Shown here piece after piece: positions 10,443 to 24,000 of a stretch of DNA of 64,000 nt. Position 1 is the stretch's first letter, and every line of letters starts with the position of its first letter. The position numbers were made by a program, and so were the translations under genes. Source of the stretch: Fistularia commersonii (Eukaryota > Chordata > Actinopteri > Syngnathiformes > Fistulariidae); assembly GCA_037954325.1 (NCBI GenBank), contig JBBMNZ010000035.1, positions 8,207,001-8,271,000 on the forward strand, in the 5' to 3' direction. Below the pieces are notes generated by a model. The model was not told the DNA's origin. It saw only the letters and a list, made by a program, of their open reading frames with translations, and searched no databases.

Positions 10443-13400
10443 GTTAGAAATTTGTACTGGTATTATTACAATTTTATTTAGTACATTTTCAAGGAACAGA
10501 AAGCGACGGAAGTTACTGAAGTGATGTCATGAAGAATACCAAGTGGTAGAATTTGTGTTCGGTGTGTGAACGTCAAGTTTAACGCAGGCTCCTCTTATAT
10601 CTTCGGAAAATTTGGAAAGCGTTTTATTTTCATTCATGACAAAGACGTAGAAACTGCAGAATCGTAAAAGCCAATATCTTGTGTCGTCACAGAAGTAAAA
10701 CCCAACCCCTTTTCTCAATCAGATCTCTCTTAATTGGTAGTCTTAATATCGGAAGGCTATCAATGACGGGGAAGTAGAGCTCGTATTAATATGAAAATAT
10801 TAAAAAAATTGTTCTAAGTCAAAATAATTGCTGATTTCAAGACATTTCCTCTCCTGTCCTACTATATGTTTCACATAAAAAGCTTAATAACATAGTATTC
10901 AAGTAATTTTATGAGTTAATTTAGATTTTACGTGAGTAATTCCTATTACTAATTACTATTTACGAAAGTAAATAGTAATTGGCTTCTGTAAGTACTGTCT
11001 CGGAACAATGACAGTTTGTCCCAAATATCAGCTGTCAAGTTTGCAAGATCAAGAAATGATTAATTAATCAGTAAAACAGACAGCTACACAGCAAAATAGG
11101 TTTATCTTTTTAGCTGAAACTTTCTGACCGACAATGGTACTTTTTTAACGGAAAATTTAGTCAGTGAATTTGACTAACTAAATTATTTTCTTTTTATTTA
11201 ATCATTCTATTAATGTACTTATTTATTTGTGCTTAAACTGAATCTGCCAATGCTGAATTTTTAATTCAATATCTCAAAATCCTTTTGACTGCCCAGGTGT
11301 TATCACAGCAAATCATCTGCTTCCATCTCACCCTATTGTCAGCATCCTCTTCTCTCACACCAACTACCTTCATGCCCTCCTTCATTACAGTCGTAAATCA
11401 CGTCAGTCTTCCTGTAGTTCCAACCTCAGCATCCATCCACCCAAATATTCACGATCCTGCTTCTGTACATGTTCAAACCATCTAAGTCTCTAACCTATCT
11501 TACACGTGCCATCCAAAACACACCAATGTAACAAAAATGTAGATAAATTAAGACATTTCAAAAATAGATATACAAACTTCAGTCTCCAGAATAACCAAGA
11601 CTAAAGGCAATCCTCCATCCATCTTTTCCATGTTCAATGGCCGGACCAATGCTAACTTTGAAGTGTTGGATGTCCTGAATGGTGTTTGTTGTAGTATTCG
11701 ATGTTGTACCCAGAGGTGTAAATGTGTGCTGTGTTATTTTTGTGTGTTTGTAGTGAGCAGGCGCGTCTCAGGGAGCACCTGGTGGAGGAGGATACCGAGG
11801 CCTGGCAGAGGAGCCCTGACTTCTCTGGCCTGGAGAGGGTGGGTGGAGTGGACCTCTCCTTCATCAAGGGTGATGCCAGCAAGGCCTGTGCTCAGCTGGT
11901 GGTCCTCAGCTACCCTGCCCTGGAGGTGAACTGGGGGGGGGTGTTGCCTATTCTATCAACAATCAATATATTTATTCAAAGACACAAATGTGAAAGCAGA
12001 CAGGAAGTCTTCTCACCTGTCTAACAAGAGAGGGTTCAATCTTCACCAATCATTGTTGATGATGATGATGACGATGATGGTAGTTTGTATAGCAAATAGA
12101 TACAATATTCATTCACCAATGCGTTATTGCTAGCATGCGATGTGTGGTTCCTATGAAGTGATACTAGTTTTAAATATCATATATCTTAAAATCATTCTGT
12201 TGTGTTGCTTTGAAGCTGCAGCTCTTGAAAGTAGACCTTTCAGGTTATTTTGGCTGATAAATCTTTATCAGGTAAAAATCGTGATGCGTGCTCGGCCAGC
12301 TATGTTTATAACTTACCGGCACGACCAAGTGGAAACTTACAGTTGGTTGCAAAATCACATGGGCAGACATGTAGAAATTGAAGCTGCTCCACTTCAAGTT
12401 CCTGGTCCAGTCAGTGACGTCTAATGAGGTCCTCCCAAGCCCTTCCAGTCTGTTCAACCGGGGGCTCGCGGACTCACCTACCTGTCAGCTCTGTCTGAGA
12501 AAGGGATCTATGGAGCATATCTTGAGCTGCTGTTTGATGGCTCTGGGAGAGGGGCGGTACTGGTGGCATCATGACCAAGTTCTGCGAACAGTAGCAGATA
12601 CCATCTGTACTGGCATCAGCTCCAGCAGGCCTCGACGTCCTGACAAATGCTCCATCTCTTTTGTTCGTGCATCTTTTTTGTTTGTGAGAGAAGCCTCAAC
12701 CTCATCCACAAGCCCAGGTAGGACTTCTTTTAACATCAAAAAATTGTCAGTTCTTGGTCAACTTTGGAAGACAGTTGAAGTTCCCAGACACAGTCAACCT
12801 GAGCATCAACCATGCTCAGGCCTGACATGGTTCTGATGTCTGAGTCAACCTATCAAGTGGTGTTGTTGGAACTGACTGTCTGCTGGGAAGACAGGATGGA
12901 AGAGGTGCAAAAGAGAAAGAGGGTCAAATACACACCTCTAGTAGCAGAGTGGAAGGGCTGCTGTGAGCCTGTTATAAACTGTAGGGGTTTCACAGGACAT
13001 TCATTATACCAGGTCCTGGGACTCGTAGGAATCCACCGAGCCACCAAGAACGAGTGATGCAGTTCGCTATCTGGATGCAGGTTTGGGCCTGATCCTCCCC
13101 AGATGTGTCGCCTGGAAAAGGGTGTCTGAGAATTTACCTGAAACACCCAGTGATGCCAGACGTGTCCTTGCATCGCAAGGTGTACAGTATGACTGTATGT
13201 GCATTTAGGCCCAGAAATATGTGGACAGTGAAAAACTTTTTTATTTTAGCTGTTTACAAAACAGATTCAGGATAAAGGTATATTATCAATATGGGCTTAA
13301 ATTGAAAACTCTCAGCTGTAATTTGAGCATATTCACATCCAAATTGGAGCAACGGTTTAGGAATTACAGCTCTTGAATATGTAGCTGCCTCTTTTTCAAG

Positions 13401-16400
13401 GGACCAAAAGTAATTGGACAGTTGACTCAGAAGGCTGAGTCAAAAAAAAATAACAAGGCTGCATGGGCTCTTCCCTCGGTAACCTGTCATCAATTAAGCA
13501 GTTAGAAGGTCTGGAGTTTATTCCAGATGTGGCGTTTGTATTTGGAAGCTGTTGCTGTGAACACACAACATGCTGTCAAAGGAGCTCTCAATGGAGATGA
13601 AACAGACCATCCTAAGGCTGAAGCAGCAGAAAGGAGGAAACCTAGTGTTTGGTGACGTCCATTGGTTCCAGACTTCAGGCACGCTGCAAAGGATTCTCAT
13701 GACAGAGAGGGTATTTTGTCCATGGGCAAAATGGCTCATAACTGTTAAAATTTTGCCAGCCACTCAAAGTAGTACTGACATTTTTTAGCCCGTGAGTGAT
13801 TTTAATGTACCAGGCAAGTTGTAGATTTCTCTTTTAGCCCATAATCGTTGATGTAAACAGGCCCATTTTCACTAATAATATCGTAAAAAGCTTAATGTAA
13901 AATGGAAAAAATGTTACGAATAACATCAACACTAAAACCTATAATCATAACGCTAACAGCTGGCTGTTTAAACTTTTAGCAGAGAAAAAAGAATTAAGGT
14001 TGCTTTAGAAAAGCATCAAGACATTCAGACGCCATGCCTTTTACACATTAAAAACTGATTACGGCCTTTCAGTCATTGATTCATGTGACTGATAACATGG
14101 TGATGTAAGGAGTCTCCAGTCTGCAGCTCTTCGTAGCTGTGCTCCCAGGTACTTTCCCTAAAGCTGTCTGAGTTTGCCTTTATACACTGCCCTCTTGCAA
14201 TTTGCATGGCAGGAAAAAGATTTCAGCTTGATGGCAACATATTCTTCTTGAAAAGCTCAATGTATTTTTCAGAGCTGACGTTGGGAAGCGGGTTACCCTT
14301 GAAACAAACTCTTACTGTGACAAAACATGGCACAGTGCCCGCCGTTGGGAGTGGGTACAGTCTTGATGACTTTTTTTTTTTCTTCAATTTTTTTTCGACC
14401 GAAGCACTCAATCCGTAGGTAACTTTATTATGCCTTTTTTGCGCACTGTGTTTTGAAGGTGTTTATCATAGCATCTCACAGCATGTACGTTCGGTGGCAG
14501 TCGGACCTCTGTGTGTAGCATTTGTGTGTTGTCCCCCTGCCTTTGTGTGCTCTCTCCAGGGTTCCCTGACTTCCTGCCACCTTCCAAAAACATGCAAATG
14601 TTGATTTGTATTAATGGAAGACTTTAAAATGCTCATAGGTGTGAAGAGAGAGTGAACGATTGCATGTCTCTATTCATGGAACTGTGATTGACCTGTGGCA
14701 TGAAAAACTCAACTGCTTGCTCATTGTCTTCAGCATTGGCTCCATGAGGAAAATATGAATGAATGAGTGAAAATATCATCTGCCATGATAATTATTCAGG
14801 TTTGGATACTATTGTCCCTCTGAATTTCTTGAATCACCTCATTAAGGTTTGGTGAAAATGTATATCAGGACACTCAGAAATCCTTTAAATTAAGAATACT
14901 TTTTTAAGACCACACTTTTCTTTAACTTTTCTACACTTTATCTTTATTTGTAAATTTATCTAGCTTATTGCTTGGTTCAGTCATTAGGCTGATAGGAGTT
15001 GACTTACCAAACCAAATAATTTAAACAAGAGAACATTAAATAGCTCATCTGAAATGCAAATGCTTTTAGCTGAAATGAGCTGAGTGCCCGCCTTTAGCCC
15101 CCCCTTTTTTAGACAAATGCAGCCATAATGTTGTGTTTTACATTCTGGTGATGTGCGACAACTCTTAAGATAAAGCTCTGTGCCTTATAATGTCAGCAAT
15201 AAACAGAGGTCAGAGTTACTGGTAATCAGGAAATCATCACTCAGTGAATAGACTAAATTTAAATACATTTGAATGGCTTTTTAAGAAAACAAATATACAA
15301 AACCTCCTTGACATCCAGTAATGAACATTCTAAAAGCTTTCGTTTATGGAAATGAGCGGGCAGTATAACTGTGGCTTCACAGCTCAGTTAGCTGCTTTGC
15401 TCTTTTGCTGAAATAATGCTAGAAAATATTTCAAAACCAGCATGTACATCTGTGTGAAATACCAAACCTCCCCTGAATTTAAGCACCCCGAGTGTGCCAG
15501 CAATTTAAATAATCCTAACTAAACTGACATTTATTTTCTTAACAAGTCATAGACGTAGAAGACATGTTCAGAGGCAGGAGTCTCGCAGTTTGTTGTACAG
15601 CACAGCTCAAGGTCAAGTCTCACTAAATGGTTAAAGCGACCTTGGCAGCTTTGTTTCTTTCTCTCTTTTGTGCTGCTTTTAATGAACATTCCTCATCCCT
15701 GCTGTTTATGTGTGTATTAATGTGGGCTGCTGGAACCTTCCCATAACCCCATATAACTAATGGCATTTGTCACAGTGCATTGTTGCTGCCTGTGCCCAAT
15801 GAGGCTAATGAAATATTGCTCAGAAATGCCGTCCAATAATGTGATTATGTTCCCCGCTTGCTTTCAATTTGCTATAACTCTGCCTCCTACGGCCATTAAT
15901 GTCGTAATACCACTAACATGATGTTCTGTATTTAGCTGTAATATTACTGTACAGTTTGAAGGCAGGGGCATTACCCTGGTATAGCACCTGGCATGTTAAT
16001 GTTCAGTCTGTTATAAGCGGAGGAAAAAATTCCCTCTGTGTTTTTCTACATGAAAACTAAAGCTTTAGTTTGGAGTCTGAAGCCGAAGGGTGTGTCTGTA
16101 CTGCAACCCCTGCAGCCCTATGCAATAAGAAGTTACATGGCAGATTTATTTATCCCAATGTCTATAATCCTGCTGGCTGCAACCTTTAAGACATTATAGG
16201 GAAGGTGTAAAATTGTATTCTTCTAAATTTGCTACCTTGTTCTTTTAGTCAAATGTGCATTTTGAAAAGCTGAATGCAAGGAGAGACTTTAGGAAGTGAC
16301 TCTGCTTTTTCTTTACACTTTTTCTATGTTACATAATTATGATATAATAAAGACATTCACCTCGGAACTCTTTTTTTTCATGCATCAGTTCCTGACCTGA

Positions 16401-17964
16401 ATCACCATGGTTACCAAACAGTGTCTTGATTGAGGCAGGTAATGTGTCCTGGAGGTCTGCAACCTAGGTTCTCCCACCTCACCTTACCTCCCACAACAGA
16501 GATTATAAATCTTCCTCTGTATTCATGCAGGCTATTAGCTATTATTGACACCATGCTGCCAAGCAGGATATGGTGCATGGATGAAGTGGGTTTCAAGTGT
16601 CGAGGAGGGGTTTCGAACTTTCTAAAGGCAGAGCAAAGTGTACCTAATTGACTTTGCATACCATTTTTTTATCAAATGGGAGGCGAACACGAGGGTTAAT
16701 TTTCTGTACTAAATTAAAAAGCAAGGCTTGATGTCACCGAGCAGCGACATAAGTAGCCTCACTAAATCCTCTCAGTTGCCATGAGAAAGCTTGGCAGCCA
16801 ATGTGTCTTAAGATCTATGGCAGTGACCTTAACTCTGTCCTCTTGGTAGATGCTCCACGGCTGCAGGGTCCCATCATCCTTTGTCAAACCTATTCTCACC
16901 CGCCCTGCACCTTTCCTGGAGGTTTTTAAATGGGGACAGCACATTTAACTGACACTCGAGTTTTTTTGTAACAAACAGTTCAAATATCTTTTGGACTTTT
17001 TTTTCGCAATAGATTGTGTCACTGTTATTGTTTCTGTTCATCTGGTAAGACCCAAAATGATCACTGTCTCACAGGTGCTGTATGAAGACAGTCAAATGGT
17101 GACTCTGACTGCTCCCTATGTCGCTGGCTTCCTGGCTTTCCGTGAAACCCCCTTCCTCCTGGAGGCACTAAAGCGTTTGGAGGAGATCAACCCCTCACTC
17201 CTGCCTCAGGTCAGCTTCTCCAAAACAAATTACACCTCCCTATTTTAATGCATTGTCAAAAGTTATTCATCATCTTCATCAAATCTGGGCAAGCACAACA
17301 TGATGTGTGTGAAAGCAACAGAAAGAACTAAATGTACAACGTGCCCAAAGCAAATCATGTTTCCCTATTTCTTTCAGTTTAAACTCTGACATTTACATTT
17401 GACCTTGTTATATTTAAACTCTGACATTTACATTTGACCTTGTTATCTTTATAATTAATTTTTCCATTGTTTTCCCAATTATTCTGATGCTTTGTTATTC
17501 ATTAGCAGACCATTTCTTTAATTTTATAAAGGTAATATCTTGCTGGTTTAGGTTACCAAAATATGTACTTATTTAAGGTCATTTTTCAATGACCAATGAG
17601 TCAATCTTTGCACATTAGTCAACCGTTTTGTGTAATTTCTTGTTGATTTCTCACTGATTTTTTTCACTCTGCAAACAGTGACAACTTGAGAAAACTCTTT
17701 GAATACTTCCGCACCCACTCATGTCCATTGGTCACTGCCCACACGCTCGCGCTTGCTCCTATTCATCTGTGGCAGCCACATGTGCTTGCCTGACCTCAGG
17801 CTCAGGGCATGAAGCATGAAGCAGGACTGCTGGAATCCCCAATCATTCCGGCAGTTTCATTATCATTTTGCACCAACGGTCACCTATAAGTATTTGCTAA
17901 ACTTCCCAATACTGTTGGTTAACATTAGATGATGCTAAAACACATACACGCCTATAGTATATAG

Positions 17965-18002
<38 letters not shown>

Positions 18003-21000
18003 CAACAGACACACATATATATATACCAATTCCATTACTATAGTGTTACATTTGGCCTTGGATTGGATGATTACGTTTCTCGTTGTTATGGTATTTTGTA
18101 TTTTCTCTCTACAGGTGGTGTTAGTGGATGGGAATGGCCTCTTCCACTACAGAGGTATGAAAACTTTCTCTGAAAAAGTAGTTTTACTTCTCTAAGAGTG
18201 ACAGAAAACCTTTCTTGTTTAACATGCTGGCTGTATACTTAATGTTTATGTTTACTTCAGTTTTTCGTTAAAATTGTTCATGGAAGAAAAAGCTGTGTGA
18301 AAATTTAAACATTTTGGAGATTTGTCTTCAAAAAATCGATTGCACCTGGGGGGATGTTTTTTGTTTGTCTTTCTCATCAAGGCGAGACATAATAACAATT
18401 TAATTCACAATATGAAATCATAATAAAATCATTCACAGCATTCTGTTGCATTATTTAGCGCAATTGTGCAACATTGATGTTTTATGAGACGTATGCGACC
18501 TCTGTCTTGAATGTATCGTGCTTTTGGGACCGTGCACTGCCGATTTCATGAAACCAGGCAGTATTTCCTCGACTTGCTGCAGGCCAGACAGGGTAGTTAC
18601 GAACTGATTCTTTGATCTTTGATAATATTTGACGAGCAGAGTGAACATGGTGTTCAAACTGTTGAACTATTCCTTGATGGAGGACAAGGCAAAGTCATAC
18701 ACTTCTAAAAATGGCTTCTGGCTGCAGGACATGCTGGACAAACATTCCAGTGTTGTGAAAGTTATTTTCAGCTCACATTGAGATGAACTGCTGTGTAATT
18801 TGTTTAAAGATAAGCAGAGCAACAGCATATATCATATTATGCTAATAGGATAGGATGGAACTTTATTAATCCCTTGGAAGACCCTTAGGGAAATTATTAT
18901 TCATGTATTTATTTGGTAATCTTTTATCCCAAAACAATGTTGGAGGTTCAAACCTTTGACCCTGATAATGAATCTATATCCCATTTACATTGCATTATTG
19001 CTGAATGTCTGTGGAGGTTCTCAGACATCCAGGTCATGGTCAATTCTTGCCAAAATCTTCTTATCGTAGCAACAGGAAGAAAAAGAAGAAAATCCAAGGC
19101 CAGTTGCTATGATAAAAATATTTTAACAAGAACTTAAAGCTGAATTTCAAACTTTGTCTATATTTATCTTTTTCTTTTTCAATCATATGGTTAAAGGACG
19201 CAATCAAAGATTTGATTTTCAGTTAAAATGAAATGTGGACAACCAAACAAAACAGCATAATAAAGAAATGAATATCAAAAGAGCGAAATAGAAATAGATA
19301 AAACAAGGTACTTTTGGCAAGTTATCTATACATCATTCTAAGACAAAAGCAGACCTTCAACTCAGAAAAGAATGAAACAAAACTGATGTCAAAAGGTAAT
19401 TTTACTTCTTACTCAATTTCATCAGGACCCTAGCTATGGTACCTTAGCGTTAAGATGAAAAAAAATAACAGTGTTTATCAAATGATGTGACCATGGCTGT
19501 TTGGACTGCAGAATTCGGGCTGGCGTGCCACCTTGGGGTGCTGTCAGGGCTGCCCTGTGTGGGTGTAGCCAAGAACCTGCTGCTGGTGCAGGGGGTGCAG
19601 AAAAGTGAAGAGCACCAGTTACAGGTAGGAAACTTCATTCATTTGATTTTACCCGAACATTGATGAAGATATTGAACTGTGGTTTTTCCTTGTGTGCTAC
19701 AGTGGCTTACAGAGCTGTGAACAAATATAGAAGACTTGCCAGCAGGACACATGTATTAATTCTGTGGCTAATCTGCATATACTTTTTTCTCTGTATTTTA
19801 TTGTTGTTGTTTTCAAAATCATAGGAAAAAGCCTCAGGCAGGCACGGGCGGTTGTCTCTCTCCCAAGTCCAGATAAATGCAGAGGGTTCCATCAGAAAAT
19901 TGTCCATGGAAATGGGCTACTTTGAGTCGAAGAAGGCATGTTTGGAAGCAGAAAGAAAAGAATAGAGTTTAGGACTGAGAGAAGGGACTTTGAATATTGG
20001 GACAATGACAAGAAAAGGTAGAGTTGGTGGACATAATGCAGAGAAGAAAGGGGGATATACTGTGTGTCCAGGAGACCAGGTGGAAAGGTAGTAAGGCTAG
20101 AAGCTTAGGAGCAGGTTTGAAGTTGTACTGTCATGGTACTGACAGGAAGAGAAATGGAGGAGGAGTTATCTTGAATGAGGAGTTTGTGAGGAATGTTCTG
20201 GAGGTGACAAGAATGTCAGACAGACTTATGAGTCTGAAACTGGAACTTGAAGGTGTGATACTCAATGTTGTAAGTGGCTATGCCCTGCAGGTGGGATAGC
20301 CACTGAGTTTGAGGAGAAGGCGAAGTTCTGGAATGAGTTTGATGAGGCGATGCAGAATATCCCCAGAGATGAGAGAGTGTTAATTGATGCAGACTTCAGT
20401 GGACATGTTGGTGCAATAGAGATGATGAAGTGATTGGTAGGTTTGGTACCTGGACAGACAGACAGACTACAACTTGTATAGATAAGGTAATCTGAAAGAG
20501 ATCAGTGACTGCAAAGTAGTTGCAGGTGAGAGTGTACCCAGACAGCATAGGATGGTGGTTTGTAGGATGACTGGTAACAAGGAAGATCAAGAGGAAAAAG
20601 ACAGAGCAGAGGACAAAGTTGCAGGAGCTGAAAATTGTATGCTTTTTAGGGAGAAATTGAGAATACAGTCATTTGGCAGATGCTTTTATCCAAAGCGACT
20701 TACAGTGGAGAAGCGGGTGATTGAACCCAGGACTTCATACATGCAAAGCATGCACTCTACCACTGAACTACACATTCATGAGAAAGACTCCGGGGGTCGG
20801 GGAGACCTTCCAGATACTTGACAAGAACAGTAAATGTGATCAGAGAGACAGGTAGAAGAGTACTTGGTGTGTCGTCCTGAAGGAAAGTAGATAAGAAGAC
20901 TTTGTAGTGGAATGGGGAAGTACAGGAGTATATACAGAGAAAGCGGTTAGCAAAGAAGAAGTGGGATACTGACCGGACATGAGAACAGGGAGATACAGCG

Positions 21001-24000
21001 GAAGTTAAAGGTAGAGGTAGAAAAGGCAAAACAAAGGGATAACTTGTATGCCCGGTTGGATAGTAAGGAGGGAGAGAATGATTTATTCAGATTGATAAAA
21101 CAGAGCGATAGATATGAAAAGGATGTACAGCAGGTCTGGGTGATTATGGATAGAGACTGAAATGTATTGATCGGTGGCTGAAGAGGGATGGGAAGATGGA
21201 AAGAGCACTTTGAAGAACCGATGAATGAAGAAAATAAAAGGGAGGGAAGTGTAGTAGAGGTGACTATTGTATACCACAAAGTAGCAGAGATTGTTCATAG
21301 CAGTATGGCTTCCTGCCTTGAAAGAGTACTACAGATGCAGTATTTCCTTTGAGAATGCTAAAAGAGAAGTACAGAGGGAGCGGTGTTGCATTTTTGTAGA
21401 CCTAAAAGCATATGACAGGGTGCCAAGAGAGGAACTCTGGTATTGTATGAGGAAATCTGGAGTGGCAGAGAAGTATACTAGACTGGTGCAGGACATGCAT
21501 GCTAGCTGTGAGACATTGGTGAGGTGTCACGGCATAACCGAGAAGTTCAAGGTTGAGGTGGGACTTCATCAGGGATCAGTTCTGAGCCCCTTCTTGTTTC
21601 CAGTAATGGACAGACTGATAGATGAGGTTAAACAGGAATCTCCAAGGACCATGATGTTTGCAGATGACATTGTGATCTGTAGTGAGAGCAGGGAACAGGT
21701 TGAGGAAAATCTTGAGAGGTGGAGGTATGCTCTGGAAAGGAGAGGAATGAAGGTCAGTCGCAGCACGACAGAATATATGTGTGTGAATAAGGGGAACCCG
21801 GGTGGAACAGTGAGGCAACAGCGAGTAGAGATCAAGAAGTTGGAGGATTTCAGGTACTTGGGGTCAACAGTCCAGAGCAACGGAAAGTGTGGAAAAGAGG
21901 TGAAGAGATGGGTTCAAGCAGGTTGGAATAGGTGGAGAAAAGTGTTAGGGGTTCTATGTGATAGGAGACTATCAGCAAGAATGAAAGGAAAGGTGAACAA
22001 GACAGTAGTGGGACGAGCGACGCTGTATGGACTAGAAACAGCAACATTGGCAGAAAGACATGAGTCAGCTAGAGGTTGCAGAGATGAAGATGGGATCTCT
22101 TTGGGAGTGACAAGGATGGATAAAATCAGTAAGGAGTCCATAAGAGGGACAGCTCATCTTAGGTGTTTTGGAGAGAAGGTCAGAGAAGCCAGACTGAGAT
22201 GTTCCTTCATGTACAGAGGAGGGAGAGTGAATATATTGGTTTAATTGGAGCTGCATGGCAGGAGGTCTAGAGGAAGACCAAAGAGAAGATTTATGGACAT
22301 AGTGTCAGAGGATGTGAAGGTAGTTGGTGTGAGAGAGGAGGATACAGAGAATAGGGTTAGATGGAGAAGGTTGATGCGCTGTGGTGACCCCTGACGGGAA
22401 AAGGCGAAAAGAAGAGAAGGAAAAAGCAACGATTTGAAGAATTTACAATAAAATACTTGTTATTAGTTAACAATAACTATCAGCAAATGAAGAGTAAGAA
22501 AGTACTTGAAGAGTTAGGATGCTGCATGAAATTTCCATCATTTTAACGCTTGCCAAAGCCACTGAATGCAACAAATTAACAAAATGCTGATAATATGTTG
22601 TTTTTTTTTTTGTTCTGTGTTTGTCCTGTGAAGTTCTTTCCGAGCAGATGTTTGATATATATCCAACTGAGTATGTGATTCTCAGAAAATCATGATTTTT
22701 TTTGCCGTAATTGACCAGACATATCTCCCAGCATTCACAGGAACAACGTATGAGAGTAACAGTGGAACACATTTTTTATCAAAAATAAATATCATGGATT
22801 TTGTTCAGGCTCTGAGCGCAATATTTTCTGTCATATTATTCCTAAGAAAGGAAATAAATATCAGTGAGGTACAAAGCAAAGGACAGAATTTTCAATTGCT
22901 CTTGAGTGTGATGGCACATGAACTATTCATGTGATTGTGTGCGTGTGTGCGTGTGCGTACACACGCCTGCACGCACCTTGTTTTGACTTTTATTATAATA
23001 GGTGTGACTTTTATTGCAAGCCAAGGCCTCCTAGTGTAGGTATTACTTTTGTGACTCTTGGAATACAGATTAAGCCTGAGCAACCACCTATTGTTCAAAG
23101 TATACCTGTGGGAGAGGAAAGAAAAAAAAAAAGGGGGTTTCATTAATATGCAAATGTTGATTTTGTTTCTGTCTGCAGCCCCGGTGACCTGTTTTGGAGA
23201 GAACAACATCAAGTAAAAGTTAAATTTAAAGGTTGAACGGGCATCTGGCTGCTTTCTAAAATTAGATAAATAATTTCAAAGGAGTTCGTAATCGAGGCAA
23301 ATTAACCGGTTATGCTGAGTGAGAACCAAACTATTAACAAACACTCAGATACATCCTTTTTGTTCACCGTCAGACTGTCGACTGTTTCCTGTTTTCACAT
23401 TTCACATTAATGCATAAGCACACACTGTTGCCGGCTGCTTCGAAATATACGATTTGAATATTCAATAAAAGTTAGTTCACAATCGGCAGCAGCCTCTCCG
23501 ACAGGTAACAAAGAGATTCAACCCCCTTTCCAAAAAAAGGATAATTTTTTTCTGTTTGTGTAAGGTGAAAATTGAGCTCAAGTGCATTGCCTGGGGAAAA
23601 TGTCACTATGCTAATTCTTTATACTGTAATTGATGTTGATTTGGAGAGAAGCCGTGATGGCCATCTTTTGTAACAGGGATGACAAGAGCTACTCGAAAAA
23701 GGTTCTGAGGGAACCGGCGTTTTACGCAGCCATCTGACCCATAGCTAACAGATCTACGCGCACGTGTTTATGTAAACAGGCTAATATAATTCCCTGCTGG
23801 AGTTAATCTATCTTACCCAATTACTGTCTGTGGCTCAGGTTGTGTCAGTTCATTTCAGCCGAGGGGAGGAATATGATCGATTTGTTCCCACAAAACATGG
23901 TCAGCTGAGGCCACAGACCTATATATCTATGGAGACGATCTCTGTGACACAAATCATTGAGGTTTGACAGAGGGAAATGCGAGGTGTCTGGTAGCTTATA

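Noticed and set aside
20706..20778. Functional tRNA-Ala gene on the minus strand
   Set aside because: The acceptor stem is not paired and a SINE tail is attached, so it is a SINE head.
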